NCBI GenBank assembly: GCA_016875515.1 | Contig: VGRA01000105.1 | Location: 1-7,833 of the forward strand | Direction of reading: 5' to 3' | DNA from: Deltaproteobacteria bacterium | Lineage (GTDB): Bacteria; Myxococcota; Myxococcia; Myxococcales; Myxococcaceae | Length of the DNA: 7,833 nucleotides | Part shown: positions 6,134 through 7,833 of the stretch, piece after piece | How the letters are laid out: every line of letters starts with the position of its first letter | Numbering within the stretch: the first letter of the stretch is position 1 | Position numbers and translations under genes: made by a program | The notes under the pieces: model-generated | What the model was told of the DNA's origin: nothing | The model's input: only the letters and a program-made list of their open reading frames with translations | Databases searched by the model: none

Positions 6134-7312
6134 TCAGCGCTCTACCATGAGGGCAATGCCCTCGCCGCCGCCAATGCAGAGGCTGGCCACGCCGCGCTGC
6201 TTGCCCAGTTCCTTCATGGCGTGCAGCAGCGTGACGAGCACGCGGGCGCCGGACGCGCCAATGGGGTGTCCCAGGGACACCGCGCCGCCGCGGACGTTCA
6301 CGTTCTCACCGGTGAGCCCGAGCAGCTGGTTGTTGGCAATGCTGACCACGGCGAACGCCTCGTTGATCTCCCAGAGGTCCACGTCCGCCGCCTTCTTGCC
6401 GGTGCGGGCGAGCAGCTTGTGGATGGCGTCCGCCGGTGCAATGGTGAATTCCACCGGCCTGCGCGCCGCGGCGGCGCTTCCGGAGATCCGCGCCAGCACG
6501 GTGCGCCCCTCCGCCTTGGCCCGCTCGGCGCTCATCAGCACCAGCGCGGCGGCGCCGTCGTTGATGGAGGAGGCGTTGGCGGCCGTCACGGTGCCGTCCT
6601 TCTTGAACACCGGCTTGAGCGTGGGGACCTTGTCCGGCTTGGCGGCCTTCGGGCCGTCGTCCTCGTCGACCACGGTCGTCTCGCCCTTCCTGCCGGCCAG
6701 GCCCACCGGGGCAATCTCCGCCTTGAAGGCGCCGTCCTTCCACGCCTTGACGGCGCGGCGGGTGGACTCGAGCGCGAAATCGTCCTGCGCGGCACGGGAG
6801 ATGTTGCGGTCCGTGGCGCAGGCCTCGGCGCACATCCCCATGTGCTGGTTGTTGTAGACGTCCCAGAGGCCGTCGTGGACCAGTACGTCCCGCATCTCCA
6901 CGTGGCCCATGCGGGCGCCGCCGCGCATGCTCGGGGAGAAGTACGGAGCGTTGGACATGGACTCCATTCCGCCCGCCACCACCACGTCCGCGTCTCCCAG
7001 GGCAATGGCCTGCGCCGCGTTCACCACGGCCTGCAGCCCGGAGCCGCACACCTTGTTGACGGTGACGCACGGGACGGCCTCGGGAAGCCCGGCGGCCAGC
7101 GCGGCCTGCCGCGCGGGGGCCTGCCCCACGCCGGCCTGCAACACGCAGCCCATGATCACCTGGTCCACGCTGCCCGCCTGGATCCCGGCGCGCTCCACCG
7201 CCGCCTTGATGGCCACGGCGCCCAGTTGCGGGGCGGTGAGGGAAGCGAGGCTTCCCTGAAACGAGCCGATGGGGGTGCGCGCCGCGCCGACGATGACGAC
7301 TTCACGAGCCAT
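6134..7312 (-). CDS. Acetyl-CoA C-acetyltransferase (acetoacetyl-CoA thiolase)
   Basis: This is a degradative/biosynthetic thiolase of the AtoB/PhaA type that interconverts acetoacetyl-CoA plus CoA with two acetyl-CoA. It has 392 residues, the usual length. The nucleophilic cysteine is C89 in [16 protein letters not shown] is at 317-320, the catalytic histidine is H349 in [16 protein letters not shown], and the second active-site cysteine is C379 in LCIGGGEG. M157-H158-M159 in [10 protein letters not shown] matches the loop of short-chain thiolases and supports an acetoacetyl-CoA substrate. The ATG at 7312 is chosen over longer in-frame starts because GGAGG lies 7 bases upstream and [16 protein letters not shown] is the standard N-terminus. 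It is the first gene of the run, directly after a good promoter, and its product handles what the adjacent CoA-transferase makes. A 3-ketoacyl-CoA thiolase with wider chain range is less likely. Confidence 0.94.
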   Translation of the reverse strand: MAREVVIVGAARTPIGSFQGSLASLTAPQLGAVAIKAAVERAGIQAGSVDQVIMGCVLQAGVGQAPARQAALAAGLPEAVPCVTVNKVCGSGLQAVVNAAQAIALGDADVVVAGGMESMSNAPYFSPSMRGGARMGHVEMRDVLVHDGLWDVYNNQHMGMCAEACATDRNISRAAQDDFALESTRRAVKAWKDGAFKAEIAPVGLAGRKGETTVVDEDDGPKAAKPDKVPTLKPVFKKDGTVTAANASSINDGAAALVLMSAERAKAEGRTVLARISGSAAAARRPVEFTIAPADAIHKLLARTGKKAADVDLWEINEAFAVVSIANNQLLGLTGENVNVRGGAVSLGHPIGASGARVLVTLLHAMKELGKQRGVASLCIGGGEGIALMVER

Positions 7313-7317
7313 TGAGA

Positions 7318-7324
7318 TTCCTCC
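7318..7324 (-). promoter_or_regulatory. Strong ribosome binding site of the thiolase gene
   Basis: GGAGGAA ends 5 bases before the ATG at 7312, with the GGAGG core 7 bases away. It is a near-perfect Shine-Dalgarno sequence and fixes the start, ruling out the longer reading frame that begins near 7381. Confidence 0.85.
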
Positions 7325-7352
7325 GGGATGGAAAACCGCGCCAACGGGGCGC

Positions 7353-7381
7353 CTTATCCGCCTCCCTCCCCGGAGGGTCAA
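7353..7381 (-). promoter_or_regulatory. Housekeeping-type promoter of the thiolase/CoA-transferase operon
   Basis: The -35 hexamer TTGACC (7381-7376, five of six matches to TTGACA) is followed by a 17-base spacer and the -10 hexamer GATAAG (7358-7353, four of six matches to TATAAT). Transcription should start near 7346, giving a leader of about 34 bases that contains the strong ribosome binding site. It is placed in the 92-base divergent gap, facing the minus-strand run. It is the best sigma-70-type match I see in this gap on either strand. Confidence 0.55.
7364..7377. repeat. Inverted repeat inside the promoter spacer, possible operator
   Basis: CCCTCC, two bases, then GGAGGG form a perfect 6-base inverted repeat. 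It lies within the -35 to -10 spacer of the thiolase promoter and overlaps the end of the -35 hexamer. A repressor could bind here, but the arms are purely GC-rich apart from one A/T pair each, so chance is possible. Confidence 0.35.
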
Positions 7382-7404
7382 GGGCAGAGGTACCGTGCCG
7401 GTCC

Positions 7405-7833
7405 ATGCCCCCCTCCCCTGCCCTGACCGGCTCGCTCCGCGGGGAACTGGAGCGGCTGCAGCTCAAGAACGGCATGGCGCTCGCGTGGGTGCGCGCCGTG
7501 GCCACCACCGGGTGGCTTCTGGCGCTCTGGTACGGCCGGGGGCTGGTCCACCGGCCGGACTATGACGCGCAGCTGCACTGGGTGGCTGGCTATGCCCTGG
7601 GCTCCCTCGCCTGGGTGGCGCTCTGCTGGCGGTCCGAGTGGCTGTGCCGCCAAAACTGGGCCGGCATCCTGCTGGTGGACGTGCCGGTCTTCGTGCTGGT
7701 GCAGGTGCCGGCCATCCGCGTGGCGCCCACGCCCGCAGCGACGCCGGCCTACACGGGCATCTACCTGGCGCTCGTCATCACCGCGGCGGTCATCCGCCGC
7801 CCGCGTCCCCTCCGCGTGGCCTTCTCCGCTGCC
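7405..7833 (+). CDS. Multi-pass membrane protein, N-terminal part (cut by window edge)
   Basis: The first 143 codons of a plus-strand gene are visible, with no stop before the window ends. After a short charged N-terminus with a helical SLRGELERLQLKNG, hydrophobic segments occur at about residues 24-43, 57-75, 85-104 and 113-131, and a fifth may begin near 137. Few charged residues lie between them. The layout fits the membrane sensor part of a larger myxobacterial signalling protein, such as an adenylate/guanylate cyclase or histidine kinase, but no catalytic domain is in view and this is only an inference. The ATG at 7405 gives a frame open to the edge with a codon pattern like that of the neighbours. 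GAGG occurs about 15 bases upstream, farther than ideal. The internal ATG at codon 23 is an alternative start. It is divergent from the thiolase operon. Confidence 0.75.
   Translation, partial: MPPSPALTGSLRGELERLQLKNGMALAWVRAVATTGWLLALWYGRGLVHRPDYDAQLHWVAGYALGSLAWVALCWRSEWLCRQNWAGILLVDVPVFVLVQVPAIRVAPTPAATPAYTGIYLALVITAAVIRRPRPLRVAFSAA

Noticed and set aside
4863..6857. A 664-codon open frame on the plus strand
   Set aside because: It mirrors the CoA-transferase subunits and part of the thiolase. The real genes have full-length family matches on the other strand.
7364..7377. The CCCTCC/GGAGGG repeat as a terminator
   Set aside because: The loop would be only two bases and no T-run follows on either strand. 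It sits inside a promoter.
6134..7381. A longer thiolase start near 7381 adding 23 residues
   Set aside because: The added residues would cover the promoter -10 box and the strong ribosome binding site, and [10 protein letters not shown] is the standard thiolase N-terminus.

Overview
The window reads as chromosomal core and near-core DNA from a GC-rich myxobacterium, probably Myxococcota, suborder Cystobacterineae. Three things point there: GC-rich third codon positions throughout, a short PilZ protein of the type that is abundant as paralogs in Myxococcus, and the close resemblance of the MiaB and CoA-transferase sequences to deltaproteobacterial and myxobacterial forms. The taxonomic call is an inference. 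No tRNA, rRNA, CRISPR array, insertion sequence or phage gene is visible.

Layout: eight genes lie head to tail on the minus strand and cover almost the whole window. In transcription order they are an acetoacetyl-CoA thiolase (7312-6134), the two subunits of a SCOT-type 3-oxoacid CoA-transferase (6122-5415 and 5411-4755), a PilZ-domain protein (4726-4358), an RlmD/TrmA-family rRNA uracil-C5 methyltransferase (4361-3051), a CoxE-like von Willebrand factor A protein (3039-1639), a 172-residue helical protein of unknown function (1618-1100), and miaB (1050 to beyond the left edge). The gaps are 11, 3, 28, -4, 11, 20 and 49 bases, so one long transcript is possible. On the right, a divergent plus-strand gene starts at 7405. 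It encodes a multi-pass membrane protein that runs off the window.

Function: the first three genes form a clear module. The CoA-transferase activates acetoacetate with succinyl-CoA, and the thiolase splits the product into two acetyl-CoA. This is the end of leucine and ketone-body breakdown, which fits an amino-acid-feeding predator. A good housekeeping-type promoter (TTGACC, 17-base spacer, GATAAG) sits ahead of the thiolase. The downstream genes mix second-messenger sensing (PilZ), Fe-S-dependent RNA modification (RlmD-like and MiaB) and a VWA protein with a small unknown partner.

Most of the window is ordinary. The parts most worth a second look are the VWA plus small helical protein pair, which has no MoxR-type ATPase beside it, and the translational coupling of a PilZ protein with apparently intact c-di-GMP residues to an rRNA methyltransferase. 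Nothing here clearly amounts to a new system.
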